Assembly: GCA_040758475.1 (NCBI GenBank)
Contig: JBFLVN010000043.1
Coordinates: 1-17,696, forward strand
DNA: 17,696 nt
Source of the DNA: JBFLVN01 sp040758475
GTDB taxonomy: Bacteria > JAGRBM01
Direction of reading: 5' to 3'
Positions within the stretch are counted from its first letter, which is position 1; each line of letters starts with the position of its first letter. The notes below the pieces were generated by a model that searched no databases, was not told the origin of the DNA, and worked only from the letters and a program-made list of their open reading frames with translations. Shown in pieces: positions 8,047 to 15,143 of this stretch. The translations under genes were made by a program, and so were the position numbers.

Positions 8047-9033
8047 ATGATCCAGGTTCAAGGGCTGACAAAGAGATACGGGGAGCGGCTCGCCATCGAA
8101 GACGTGAGCTTCGAAGTGGCCAGTGGCGAGATTCTGGGTTTTCTCGGGCCCAACGGTGCCGGGAAAACCACCACCATGAGAATCTTGACCGGTTACCTGC
8201 CGCCCAGCGCCGGTACGGCGCGGATCGAAGGCTTTGACGTGCAAGGAGAGGCCGATGAGGTTAAAAAACGGGTGGGATACCTTCCCGAATTTCCGCCTCT
8301 CTATCCCGAACTGCTCGTGGGCGAATACCTCGATTACGTGGCGGCGCTCAAGGGCGTTCCTTCCGCCAAGCGCAAAGAGGCCGTGCGGCGCGTGGCCGAA
8401 CGGTGCGGCATTGCCGACGTGACGGGCCGTCTTATCAACAATCTTTCGAAGGGATACCGCCAACGCGTCGGCATCGCGCAGGCGCTCGTTCACGATCCCA
8501 AAGTGATCGTCCTGGACGAGCCCACGTCGGGGCTCGATCCCAACCAGATTCAGGAGGTGCGCAACTTGATCCGCGAGGCGGCCAAGGACCGCACGGTCAT
8601 CCTCTCGACCCACATCCTCCAGGAAGTCGAAGCCCTCTGCCACAAAGTGGCGATCATCAATCACGGAAAAATCGTTGCCGTAAACCGCCCCGAGGCCCTG
8701 AGCGAGCAAGCGGGCGGTGGCGGCCGGCTCCGCATCCGGACCGCCCGTCCGCCAGCCGACGAAACGGCCTTTCTCCGGGAGCTTTCGGGGATTGCTGGTG
8801 TTTCGCAAGCCCAGGCCGTTACGCCGGGTGGCGGAAGGCATTTTGAAATCCGCGTTGGCGGGGCTTTGGAATCGCGGGAGCAGGTCGCCTCTCTCGTGGT
8901 CGGAAAGGGCCTGGGACTTCTCGAAATGCGGGATGAAGGGGCCCGGCTCGAAGAAGTGTTCCATCAATTGACCGCCGGGGAGAAGGTTTCCAGCTCCACC
9001 AATGGGCCTGCTTCCCAAGGAGGTGCCGCATGA
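8047..9033 (+). CDS. GldA-like ABC transporter ATP-binding protein
   Basis: 328 residues. A complete ABC ATPase: Walker A GPNGAGKTT (34-42), signature LSKGYRQRVG (133-142, a common variant of LSGGQ in this subfamily), Walker B VIVLDEPTSGLDP (153-165) and the H-loop histidine H189 in LSTHIL. The Q-loop position reads GYLPEFPPLY, with Glu instead of Gln, as in GldA-type proteins. Residues ~220-328 form the extra C-terminal domain usual for ABC-2 exporters. It should sit at the inner face of the membrane and power the permease encoded next, with which it overlaps by 4 bp (ATGA). The name GldA reflects sequence type only; gliding is not implied. Confidence 0.93.
   Translation: MIQVQGLTKRYGERLAIEDVSFEVASGEILGFLGPNGAGKTTTMRILTGYLPPSAGTARIEGFDVQGEADEVKKRVGYLPEFPPLYPELLVGEYLDYVAALKGVPSAKRKEAVRRVAERCGIADVTGRLINNLSKGYRQRVGIAQALVHDPKVIVLDEPTSGLDPNQIQEVRNLIREAAKDRTVILSTHILQEVEALCHKVAIINHGKIVAVNRPEALSEQAGGGGRLRIRTARPPADETAFLRELSGIAGVSQAQAVTPGGGRHFEIRVGGALESREQVASLVVGKGLGLLEMRDEGARLEEVFHQLTAGEKVSSSTNGPASQGGAA
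9017..9024 (+). promoter_or_regulatory. Strong ribosome binding site for the permease/GldG fusion
   Basis: AAGGAGGT ends 5 nt before the ATG at 9030 and is a near-perfect Shine-Dalgarno site inside the end of the ATPase gene. It fixes the start and suggests strong translation of the fusion in addition to coupling by the ATGA overlap. Confidence 0.8.
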
Positions 9034-11408
9034 GGGGATTTCTCGCGGTACTCCGCAAAGAGCTTCGGACTTATTTCTTCTCGCCCGTCGCCTGGATTTT
9101 CGCGGCGGGCCTTCTTGCCCTCGTGGGGCTCTTCTACGCCTTCACGATCGAATACTACATCCGCCAGTACGTTTTCTCGCAGGACCAGGCCATGGGCGCC
9201 GGAGGGTTCGACGTCAACGAACTCCTGCGGGACGGGACTTTCCAGAATCTCATCATCTTCATGATCTTGATGGTCCCGCTTCTCACCATGCGCCTTATCG
9301 CCGCGGAGAAGAAGGCCAAGACCGATGAACTTCTTTTTACTTCCCCCATTTCCATCTGGGCGGTCGTTCTTGGAAAGTTCGCGGCCGCTCTTTCCGTCCT
9401 TGCCCTGACCCTCGCCACCACGATTTACGTTCCTCTCGTCACGGACGGGATCGGGGCTATCGATTGGGCCCCGATCTGGATGACCTATGGTGGCCTATTG
9501 GCCCTTGGCGGCTGTTTCATCGCCGCGGGGGTTTTCGCTTCTTCGCTCACGGAAGAACAGATCATCGCCGCGGTGATCTCTTTCGTCCTTCTCCTCGGAA
9601 TGCTTGTCCTTTCGGTGATGGGCTCTCTTTTCGACACCCCGTGGATCAAGGACGCCGTTGAGTTCATGGGCCATCAGCAGCACTTCGATCGCCTGAGCAA
9701 GGGCGTGCTGGACACCCGGGATATCATTTATTTCGTGAGCTTCGCGGGCCTCTTCCTGTACTTTTCCTACCGGTACCTTTCCGCCCGGCAGTGGCAGACC
9801 CAGGGCGCCACTTTCCGGCCCAGCTACAAATGGATCGCGCTGGCCCTCGGCCTCGTGCTGGTCTTTTCCTATTTCCTCATCCGCAAATTCCTCCCCGCTT
9901 CCGATGTCGACCCCCGCACATGGCAAGAGGGCATTTGGGTCGTGGGCGTGCTTCTCATCGCGGGATACGCCGCGTGGGATTGGGATAAACTCTCCGAACG
10001 CCTGAGCAGCCGTTCTTTCCAGTTTTCTTCGCTTGCGTCCGCGGAAGCTCTTGTCGTCGTCGCCTTGGTGCTCGGGGGGAACTGGGTTTCCTCCCGGCGC
10101 TATTGGAAATGGGATCTGACGGACGTGGGCCTCTACACCCTGGCCCCTCAGTCCGTGGATGTGGCCAGGGGGCTTCCGGGTGAAGTCGAAGTGGCGGTCT
10201 TCATGAAGGAGACCGAACCCACCCGCGAACAACTCAAGGAACTCCTGGACCTCTACCGGGAAGCGAGCGAGAAGGTAAAGGTCCGTTTCATCGACCCGGA
10301 CAAGAACCCGCAGGAAACCAAGGACTACAACGTCGATCTCTACAACACGATCGTCTTCAGCCGTGGAGAGCAGCGTGCCCAGACCACCTCCCACACCGAA
10401 GAAGACATCACTTCCGCCCTCATCAAAGTAAGCCGCGACGAGTCCCGGACCGTGTGCGTGGTGAAAGGCCACGGCGAAAAAGACCTGGATAGCTCCGAAC
10501 CCCAGGGTTTCGAGATGGCCCGAAAAGCGATCGAAGGCCAGGGATACCAGGTCAGGCCCATATCCTTGCTCGATGAAAAAGCGTTCGACGGGTGTGCTCT
10601 CGTGCTCTTGCCGGGAATCATTAAGCGCCCGATGGCGCCCGAATTGGAACGGCTCTCCAAGTATTTCGAGGGCGGCGGTCGCGTTTTCCTCCTTCTCGAT
10701 CCTGCTCCGGCCGACGGTCTCACTGATTGGCTCTCCACGTACGGGCTCGAAGTACGCGACGACGTCGTAGTGGATATCGCGGGGCAGATCATCGGCGCGA
10801 ACTACCTCGCTACGGTCACCCAACCGCCTTATCCATCCCATCCCGTCTCGGAAAAGCTTCCAGGCCAGATGATTTTCCCCGCCGTCCGGACCATGGACAA
10901 TACGGGAAAAATTCCTGAGGGATATTTCGTCGTTCCCGTCGTCGCGACGCGGGAAAACGTTTACGCGGAGACGACGATCGAGAAAGAACCCGAGCCCGAG
11001 TTCAACAAGGGCCGCGACAGGGCGGGGCCCCTCAATATCGCCATGGCCGTGATCCGGGGGGCGAAGGAGGAGGAGTCCGCGGAAGAAACGCCATCAGAAG
11101 AAGAAAAGAAGGAAGAAACCGCGAAAAAGCAGGACTCCCGCATGCTCGTGGTGGGAGATTCGGATTTCGCCAACAACCAGTATCTCTATGCTTTCGGCTT
11201 CAACAGCGATTTCCTCTTGAACGGCGTTTCCTGGCTTGCCGATGAAACGAGCCTCGTTTCGATCCGGCCCCACAAGCGCGAGGCGGGCCAGATGGAGATT
11301 CCTTCCCAAGGCGCCCAGATGGCCATCTTCTTCCTGCCGACGCTGGTCGGACCCGCCCTCCTCGTGGCGGCGGGCGTGGTCGTCTGGCTTTACCGGAGGC
11401 GTTCGTGA
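9030..11408 (+). CDS. Fused ABC-2 permease (GldF-type) and GldG-family protein
   Basis: 792 residues in one frame. Residues 1-250 are an ABC-2 permease with about six membrane segments and the typical AAEKKAKTDELLFTSPIS (91-108). Residues ~265-350 add three more hydrophobic segments. From ~335 on it is GldG-like (ABC-type_uncharacterised family): a TM segment, then RYWKWDLTDVGLYTLAPQS (357-375), a thioredoxin-like/GATase-like extracytoplasmic region with KVRFIDPDKNP (417-427) and VVKGHGEKDL (477-486), and LERLSKYFEGGGRVFLLLDP (539-558). A Glu/Lys-rich stretch lies near 695-720, and a final TM near 770-788 is followed by YRRRS. In Bacteroidetes, GldF and GldG are separate proteins needed for gliding. 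Here they are one chain. The substrate is unknown, and no catalytic motif is evident in the GldG part. Confidence 0.87.
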   Translation: MRGFLAVLRKELRTYFFSPVAWIFAAGLLALVGLFYAFTIEYYIRQYVFSQDQAMGAGGFDVNELLRDGTFQNLIIFMILMVPLLTMRLIAAEKKAKTDELLFTSPISIWAVVLGKFAAALSVLALTLATTIYVPLVTDGIGAIDWAPIWMTYGGLLALGGCFIAAGVFASSLTEEQIIAAVISFVLLLGMLVLSVMGSLFDTPWIKDAVEFMGHQQHFDRLSKGVLDTRDIIYFVSFAGLFLYFSYRYLSARQWQTQGATFRPSYKWIALALGLVLVFSYFLIRKFLPASDVDPRTWQEGIWVVGVLLIAGYAAWDWDKLSERLSSRSFQFSSLASAEALVVVALVLGGNWVSSRRYWKWDLTDVGLYTLAPQSVDVARGLPGEVEVAVFMKETEPTREQLKELLDLYREASEKVKVRFIDPDKNPQETKDYNVDLYNTIVFSRGEQRAQTTSHTEEDITSALIKVSRDESRTVCVVKGHGEKDLDSSEPQGFEMARKAIEGQGYQVRPISLLDEKAFDGCALVLLPGIIKRPMAPELERLSKYFEGGGRVFLLLDPAPADGLTDWLSTYGLEVRDDVVVDIAGQIIGANYLATVTQPPYPSHPVSEKLPGQMIFPAVRTMDNTGKIPEGYFVVPVVATRENVYAETTIEKEPEPEFNKGRDRAGPLNIAMAVIRGAKEEESAEETPSEEEKKEETAKKQDSRMLVVGDSDFANNQYLYAFGFNSDFLLNGVSWLADETSLVSIRPHKREAGQMEIPSQGAQMAIFFLPTLVGPALLVAAGVVVWLYRRRS

Positions 11409-12433
11409 AACCGCGCAATACGCTCATTCTTTTCCTGATCGCCGCGGCGCTTGGCGCCTACATCTTCTTCTACGAACGGCACCAGGAAGTGTCCGAAGAA
11501 GGGGAAGAAAAGCAGGAGCGGGCGCACCTCTTCGACTTTGAGGTGGCAGAGGCCCAGGCCGCCGAAATTCGGGCCGGCGATGGCCCGGCCATCCGCCTCA
11601 CGAAGAGCGAGGAAGGATGGTCCGTTGTGGCCGAAGGGGGAAAAGTTTACAAGGCCGACAAGGCCCTCGTAGAGGATTATTTTGAAACCCTGCGGGGGAT
11701 CGAGGCGGCCCACCTGATCGAGGAGGGAGACGTGAAGGCCGAGCAGTTCGGTCTTGCGGATCCCCAAAAGAGAGTTTCCGTACGCGGAAGTTCCAAGGAC
11801 ACCCCTTGGCAGCACATCCTCCTTATCGGGGATGAAATGCCCATCGGCTCCCGCCGCTATGTGATGGTGGAAGGGGGCAAGGCCGTGCGGATGCTCGATT
11901 CGTACGTAGTCCGGCAACTCGACAAGAAAGTCACGGATTTCCGTCCGAAGGAAATCGTTTCGTTCGACAAATCGAAAGTCGCCGGGATCGAATTTTCCCA
12001 CTACCAGGGCGGCAAAATCCGCCTCGCTCGCAAGGAGGGTAACTGGTCCCTCGAAGCCCCCACTGGAGGGGGCGAAATCGATCCGGCCAAGGCGGACAGG
12101 CTTCTCGAAGACCTCTCGCTCCTCCGGGTGTCTTCTTTCCCGGGAGAGGACGTGGGGGATGGCCGCAAGTTCGGCCTCGACAAGCCCACCCGCAAATACG
12201 TCCTGAGCGATGAGGCGGGGAAGGAACTCGTGCGGTTGGAGTTCGGAAATAAAAAGGAAGGCGCTGATGGCGGCTACTACGTCCGGGCCACCGGTCAAGA
12301 GGAAGTCCTCCTGGTTTCCGGCTATTCGGCCGACGGTCTTCCCAAGACCTTGGAAGACCTCCGCCCCCCGCCGCCGCCCGAGCCTTCGGCTGAATCCTCT
12401 TCCGGACCCTCCGGCGAAGCGCCCGCTCCATAA
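11405..12433 (+). CDS. DUF4340 domain-containing membrane-anchored protein
   Basis: 342 residues with a GTG start, supported by GGAGG at 11395-11399 five bases upstream and a GTGA overlap with the fusion gene. One N-terminal TM (residues ~5-21) anchors a large extracytoplasmic part. That part contains two related halves: EEGWSVVAEGGKVYKADK...FGLADPQKRVSVRG in the first, and EGNWSLEAPTGGGEIDPAKADRLL...FGLDKPTRKYVLS in the second. This is the duplicated beta-rich pattern of DUF4340. The C-terminus is a disordered Pro/Ser-rich tail (RPPPPPEPSAESSSGPSG). DUF4340 genes commonly follow GldG-type genes, so it is probably the third component of the same envelope complex. Its biochemical role is not known. 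Confidence 0.87.
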   Translation: MKPRNTLILFLIAAALGAYIFFYERHQEVSEEGEEKQERAHLFDFEVAEAQAAEIRAGDGPAIRLTKSEEGWSVVAEGGKVYKADKALVEDYFETLRGIEAAHLIEEGDVKAEQFGLADPQKRVSVRGSSKDTPWQHILLIGDEMPIGSRRYVMVEGGKAVRMLDSYVVRQLDKKVTDFRPKEIVSFDKSKVAGIEFSHYQGGKIRLARKEGNWSLEAPTGGGEIDPAKADRLLEDLSLLRVSSFPGEDVGDGRKFGLDKPTRKYVLSDEAGKELVRLEFGNKKEGADGGYYVRATGQEEVLLVSGYSADGLPKTLEDLRPPPPPEPSAESSSGPSGEAPAP

Positions 12434-12514
12434 ATTCCAGCGCTGTTTTTCCCCGTCTCGCGAAGGGTGCCCCTCCAGAGCAGGATTCCCCCTGTTGTCA
12501 GGTTTTAAATGAGC

Positions 12515-12520
12515 TATAAT
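12515..12520 (+). promoter_or_regulatory. Perfect TATAAT box in the spacer, possible promoter
   Basis: TATAAT lies 82 bp after the DUF4340 stop. The best -35-like hexamer, TTGTCA (12495-12500), is only 14 bp upstream, too short for a standard promoter. A start near 12527 would place the hairpin at 12540-12561 close to the 5' end of the RNA. It may be chance in an AT-rich stretch. Confidence 0.25.
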
Positions 12521-12539
12521 AAAACGAACTGGAAGTGTG

Positions 12540-12561
12540 CCCATTAAACGGTGTTAATGGG
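12540..12561. repeat. Perfect 8-bp inverted repeat (hairpin)
   Basis: CCCATTAA (12540-12547) and TTAATGGG (12554-12561) pair exactly around the 6-nt loop ACGGTG. No T-run follows, so it is not an intrinsic terminator. It could be a protein-binding operator or an RNA hairpin just after the TATAAT box. Confidence 0.6.
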
Positions 12562-12574
12562 TTCCTCCCGCCAC

Positions 12575-12610
12575 CTCAGATGGCCCAGATACCCCAGATC
12601 ACCCAGATTT
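12575..12610. repeat. Four tandem 9-bp repeats, consensus CCCAGATNN
   Basis: CTCAGATGG, CCCAGATAC, CCCAGATCA and CCCAGATTT follow each other without a break at 12575, 12584, 12593 and 12602. The first seven bases are conserved (first copy CTCAGAT) and the last two vary. The 9-bp period keeps a reading frame but no coding signal supports translation. Confidence 0.8.
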
Positions 12611-12681
12611 CCGGAAAACTTGCAAAGGTGGTTGGCGAATCGCTCCTGCCGGACAACTTCGGACAACGGTGGAATTCTCCC

Positions 12682-12989
12682 AAAAAAACGATGATCACCT
12701 TGATCAGGTTGATCGCCTTCCCGGTAATTCAAAAATACCTGGCACCCTTGGCACTCTTGAAGGCCACCCCGGTTGCTGGACAGATTCGGACGGCGCTGGA
12801 CAAGTTCCAGAAAAAAGCATGATCACCTTCTTCCGGAAAATGGCCAGTGAAAAAAAGTTGGCCCCCTTGGCCACCTTGGTCCTTTGGGCGGTTTCATGGG
12901 GTTTTACGGCCTTTCCAGGTGGGCCAAGGAAGGTGGCCATGTGGCCATCTTGCCGTCCTTCCCCCTGGCGGAAAAATGATGATCACCTT
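12682..12989 (+). repeat. Degenerate two-part repeat family (A-tract + ATGATCACCTT)
   Basis: The 11-mer ATGATCACCTT occurs exactly three times (12691-12701, 12819-12829, 12979-12989). Each time it comes 2-3 nt after a run of 5-7 A. In the first two copies a second box follows 40-49 bp later: another A-run, then TGGCNCCCTTGGC (12740-12752 and 12859-12871), then a partial ACNTTG match. The third copy lacks the second box. Unit spacing is 128 and 160 bp, so it is neither a CRISPR nor a simple tandem array. Confidence 0.65.
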
Positions 12990-13087
12990 GACCATCTTGT
13001 TTGAACGGAGGGAGGCCGGAGTCCGGGGGTATGGCCATGTATTTTAGGTAATCCGCGGCCGTGTTTTGTTGTTCTATGGGCGGGGGT

Positions 13088-13097
13088 NNNNNNNNNN
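13088..13097. other. Assembly gap (10 N)
   Basis: Ten undetermined bases separate the repeat-rich spacer from the methyltransferase gene. The round number suggests a scaffold join of uncertain true length. The left contig ends in low-complexity, repeat-rich DNA, a plausible reason for the break. Confidence 0.95.
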
Positions 13098-13098
13098 C

Positions 13099-13920
13099 GC
13101 ACCCGAGCGCTTTTCTCCGGATTTGCCTGGCTCCAGCCGCCTCCGCGCGGAGCACGAGGCCCGTTACGCCTTCGCCGCTTCGCTGGCCGAAGGTGCCGAG
13201 GTGCTCGATGTGGGCGCGGGTGCTGGAGGCGCCGCCGCGGCGTGTCTTGCCAGGGGCGCCAAGCGCGTGGTGACGCTGGATTCCTCAGAAGATGCCTGCG
13301 GGGAACTTCGCCGGCTTTTTTCGGGAAAGACGAATGTGGAAATCCTTCGGGCGCCAGCCGAAGAACTTCCCTGGAAATCACCGGTCTTCGATCTCGCCCT
13401 TCTTTTCGAAGCGATCGAACACGTGGCCGATCCCGGCAAGGTCCTATCGAACATCCGGCAAGTGCTCCGGCCCGAAGGACTTCTCCTTCTTTCGGCCCCC
13501 GCCCGGGAATATCCACCGAACCCCCATCACCGGCAGGTCTTTACGAGAACCAGCCTGGAAGGGCTCCTGCGCGCCCATTTTCCCCACGTCCGCTTCTTTC
13601 GCCAGCAAAATTTTTGGGGGACCGCCGTCCTTCCGGAAAGCCATCCGGAGGCGAGCCTCCCGTTTGCCGAAGGCCCAGCGGATTATTGGCTTGCCGTCGC
13701 TTCCTCCCGGAAAATCGAGCGTCGCTTTCATCCCGTGCTGAGCGCCGCGCCGCTGGAAACTTATGAAAATGGGACTCTCGGCCGCCTCGCCGCCGATCTT
13801 AGGCACGTGCAAGCCGAACGGGACGGTCTTCTTTCGGACCTCGCGGCCGTCCGCAAGTCCCTGCGATGGCGTGCCACGGACCGGATTCTTTCGTGGCTCG
13901 GATTGGACGGGAAAAAGTGA
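13099..13920 (+). CDS. SAM-dependent methyltransferase, 5' end lost in the gap
   Basis: 273 visible residues. The visible start, ERFSPDLPGSSRLRAEHEARYAFA, matches the usual extreme N-terminus of surface-polysaccharide methyltransferases (GERF...EHxHRYAFA), so few residues are probably missing. Class I motifs: VLDVGAGAGGAA (35-46), acidic D61 in VVTLDSS for the ribose, FDLALLFEAIEHVADPGKVL (97-116) and LRPEGLLLLSAP (123-134). Residues ~226-255 (RLAADLRHVQAERDGLLSDL) look like a coiled coil, followed by SLRWRATDRIL, a tail seen in enzymes of polysaccharide loci. The stop overlaps the wzt start by 4 bp (GTGA). The target could be a sugar hydroxyl on a growing or finished glycan, including the chain end. 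Substrate and start are not determinable here. Confidence 0.8.
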   Translation, partial: APERFSPDLPGSSRLRAEHEARYAFAASLAEGAEVLDVGAGAGGAAAACLARGAKRVVTLDSSEDACGELRRLFSGKTNVEILRAPAEELPWKSPVFDLALLFEAIEHVADPGKVLSNIRQVLRPEGLLLLSAPAREYPPNPHHRQVFTRTSLEGLLRAHFPHVRFFRQQNFWGTAVLPESHPEASLPFAEGPADYWLAVASSRKIERRFHPVLSAAPLETYENGTLGRLAADLRHVQAERDGLLSDLAAVRKSLRWRATDRILSWLGLDGKK

Positions 13921-15143
13921 ACGCCCCTTCGCCGGTCCTTTCCATTCGGGAGGCCACGAAGGTTTACCAAACCTCTTCGGGTCTTCTTCCGCTTCTCCGG
14001 TGGACGCTTGGGGGGGCTTTGGAGAATTCCCGGGGCGCCGTCGCGGCACTGCAAGGGGTTTCCTTCGCCGTGGCACCGGGAGAAGCGGTGGGCATAATCG
14101 GCCGCAATGGGGCCGGGAAAAGCACGCTGCTAAGGCTCCTGGCGGGCATTCACCGGCCTACGGCTGGCGCCGTCCATTTGGGTGGCCGGACCCGGGCGGT
14201 GCTCGATCTCCTTTCGCTTTTCGTTCCCCAGATGACGGGCCGGGAGAATTTGCACTTCGGCCTCGAACTCTACGGCGTCTCGCAGGGCGACTGGGAAGAA
14301 CGGGCAGCCGAGATCGTCCGTTTTTCGGAACTGGGAGAGGCTATCAACCAGCCCCTCCGCAGTTATTCCAACGGCATGATGCTTCGGCTCGCCTTCGCCC
14401 TGGCGACTTCGGACCCGCCCGATGCCCTGCTCCTCGACGAAGTCCTCGTCGTGGGGGACGAGGCGTTCCAGCAGAAGTGCTACGAACGGGTCATTTCCTT
14501 GCGGGATCAGGGGACGGCGATCGTGTTCGCTTCCCACGATCTCTACCGCGTCGAAAAACTCTGCCCCCGGTGCTTGTGGCTGGAAGGGGGGCGCGTCGTG
14601 GCCGACGGGCCTTCCCCGGCGGTGATCGAGCAGTACCAGCGGGCCATGGGAGAAGACCCGCACCTCCAGGGCATTCCAGAGGAACTCCGTTCCTGGGCCT
14701 ACCACAAGGCCGACAAGGGGCCCTACGGTGCCTGGGCGCTAGCCTGCCTCGATGGTTCGGGACGACCTTCGGAGAGATTTTCCACCGGCGATCCCCTCAC
14801 TCTTTCTTTCGAGGTGGAGCGCCGCACGGACGCGCCGCTTCTTCATCTGATGTTCATGCTTTTTCGCGCAGACGGAACGCTCATCAGCCAGGACATCGTT
14901 GAACACCGTTGGACAAAGGGGGGGGCGGGTGAGCGGGCGCGGGTCCGCATGGAAGTCCCACAGCTGCCGCTGGGACCAGGCCGTTACTATTTCAACGTTC
15001 TTCTCTCCGAAGGGGACACGGTGGCTCCTTACTATGATTTCGAGCGCCAGCGGGTCGCCGTCGTGATTGACAACTCGGACCGGGACGCGCGTTTCCGCCG
15101 GGGCGTCGTATGGCTCGAAGGGAAGTGGAAGGTGGAAGAATGA
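13917..15143 (+). CDS. wzt: Wzt-type polysaccharide ABC transporter ATP-binding protein with C-terminal glycan-binding domain
   Basis: 408 residues from the GTG at 13917. I prefer this over the ATG at 13866 because it gives the usual GTGA overlap and avoids a 54-bp overlap with the methyltransferase. ATPase part: Walker A GRNGAGKST (62-70), signature YSNGM (150-154), Walker B LLLDE (171-175) followed by VLVVGDEAFQQKC, and H207 in ASHDL. This is the Wzt/TagH subfamily. Residues ~245-408 form the extra Wzt C-terminal beta-sandwich (FSTGDPLTLSFEVERRTDAP, LGPGRYYFNVLLSEGD), which in E. coli O8/O9a-type systems binds the terminally modified O antigen. The full domain implies recognition of a specific glycan end before export. 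It overlaps wzm by 4 bp. Confidence 0.93.
   Translation: MNAPSPVLSIREATKVYQTSSGLLPLLRWTLGGALENSRGAVAALQGVSFAVAPGEAVGIIGRNGAGKSTLLRLLAGIHRPTAGAVHLGGRTRAVLDLLSLFVPQMTGRENLHFGLELYGVSQGDWEERAAEIVRFSELGEAINQPLRSYSNGMMLRLAFALATSDPPDALLLDEVLVVGDEAFQQKCYERVISLRDQGTAIVFASHDLYRVEKLCPRCLWLEGGRVVADGPSPAVIEQYQRAMGEDPHLQGIPEELRSWAYHKADKGPYGAWALACLDGSGRPSERFSTGDPLTLSFEVERRTDAPLLHLMFMLFRADGTLISQDIVEHRWTKGGAGERARVRMEVPQLPLGPGRYYFNVLLSEGDTVAPYYDFERQRVAVVIDNSDRDARFRRGVVWLEGKWKVEE

Larger units (their letters stand above)
12434..13087. other. Repeat-rich spacer without a convincing gene
   Basis: About 650 bp between the DUF4340 stop and the assembly gap. It is visibly more AT-rich than the genes around it, with many A-runs of 5-7. 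Short frames exist on both strands but lack ribosome sites and are broken by repeats. No clear terminator follows the DUF4340 gene. The nearest candidates are a short CCTG/CAGG hairpin followed by TTTT (12491-12506) and a weak AGCAGG/CCTGTT pairing (12479-12496). No tRNA or recognised structured RNA was found. Distinct elements inside are listed separately. Confidence 0.7.

Noticed and set aside
9495..10841. 448-residue minus-strand frame inside the permease/GldG fusion
   Set aside because: It is the shadow of a well-supported gene on the plus strand, and I see no recognisable domain in its translation.
12479..12506. Intrinsic terminator after the DUF4340 gene
   Set aside because: Stems are 4-6 bp with a wobble pair or a very short T-run, too weak to call.
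12535..12822. 95-codon frame in the spacer starting at GTG 12535
   Set aside because: The GGAAG motif is only 1-2 nt from the GTG, and the later ATG at 12580 has no ribosome site. Its N-terminal sequence is just the translated 9-bp repeats.
12682..12989. CRISPR array
   Set aside because: The shared core is only 11 bp, spacing is 128-160 bp and irregular, and no cas gene is present.
13066..13098. Methyltransferase start at ATG 13066 reading through the N run
   Set aside because: The frame across 10 undetermined bases is arbitrary, and the residues before the gap do not match the family N-terminus.
13763..14902. 379-residue plus-strand frame across the methyltransferase-wzt boundary
   Set aside because: It overlaps two genes with full motifs in other frames, and its translation is rich in Arg/Gly/Pro with no domain.
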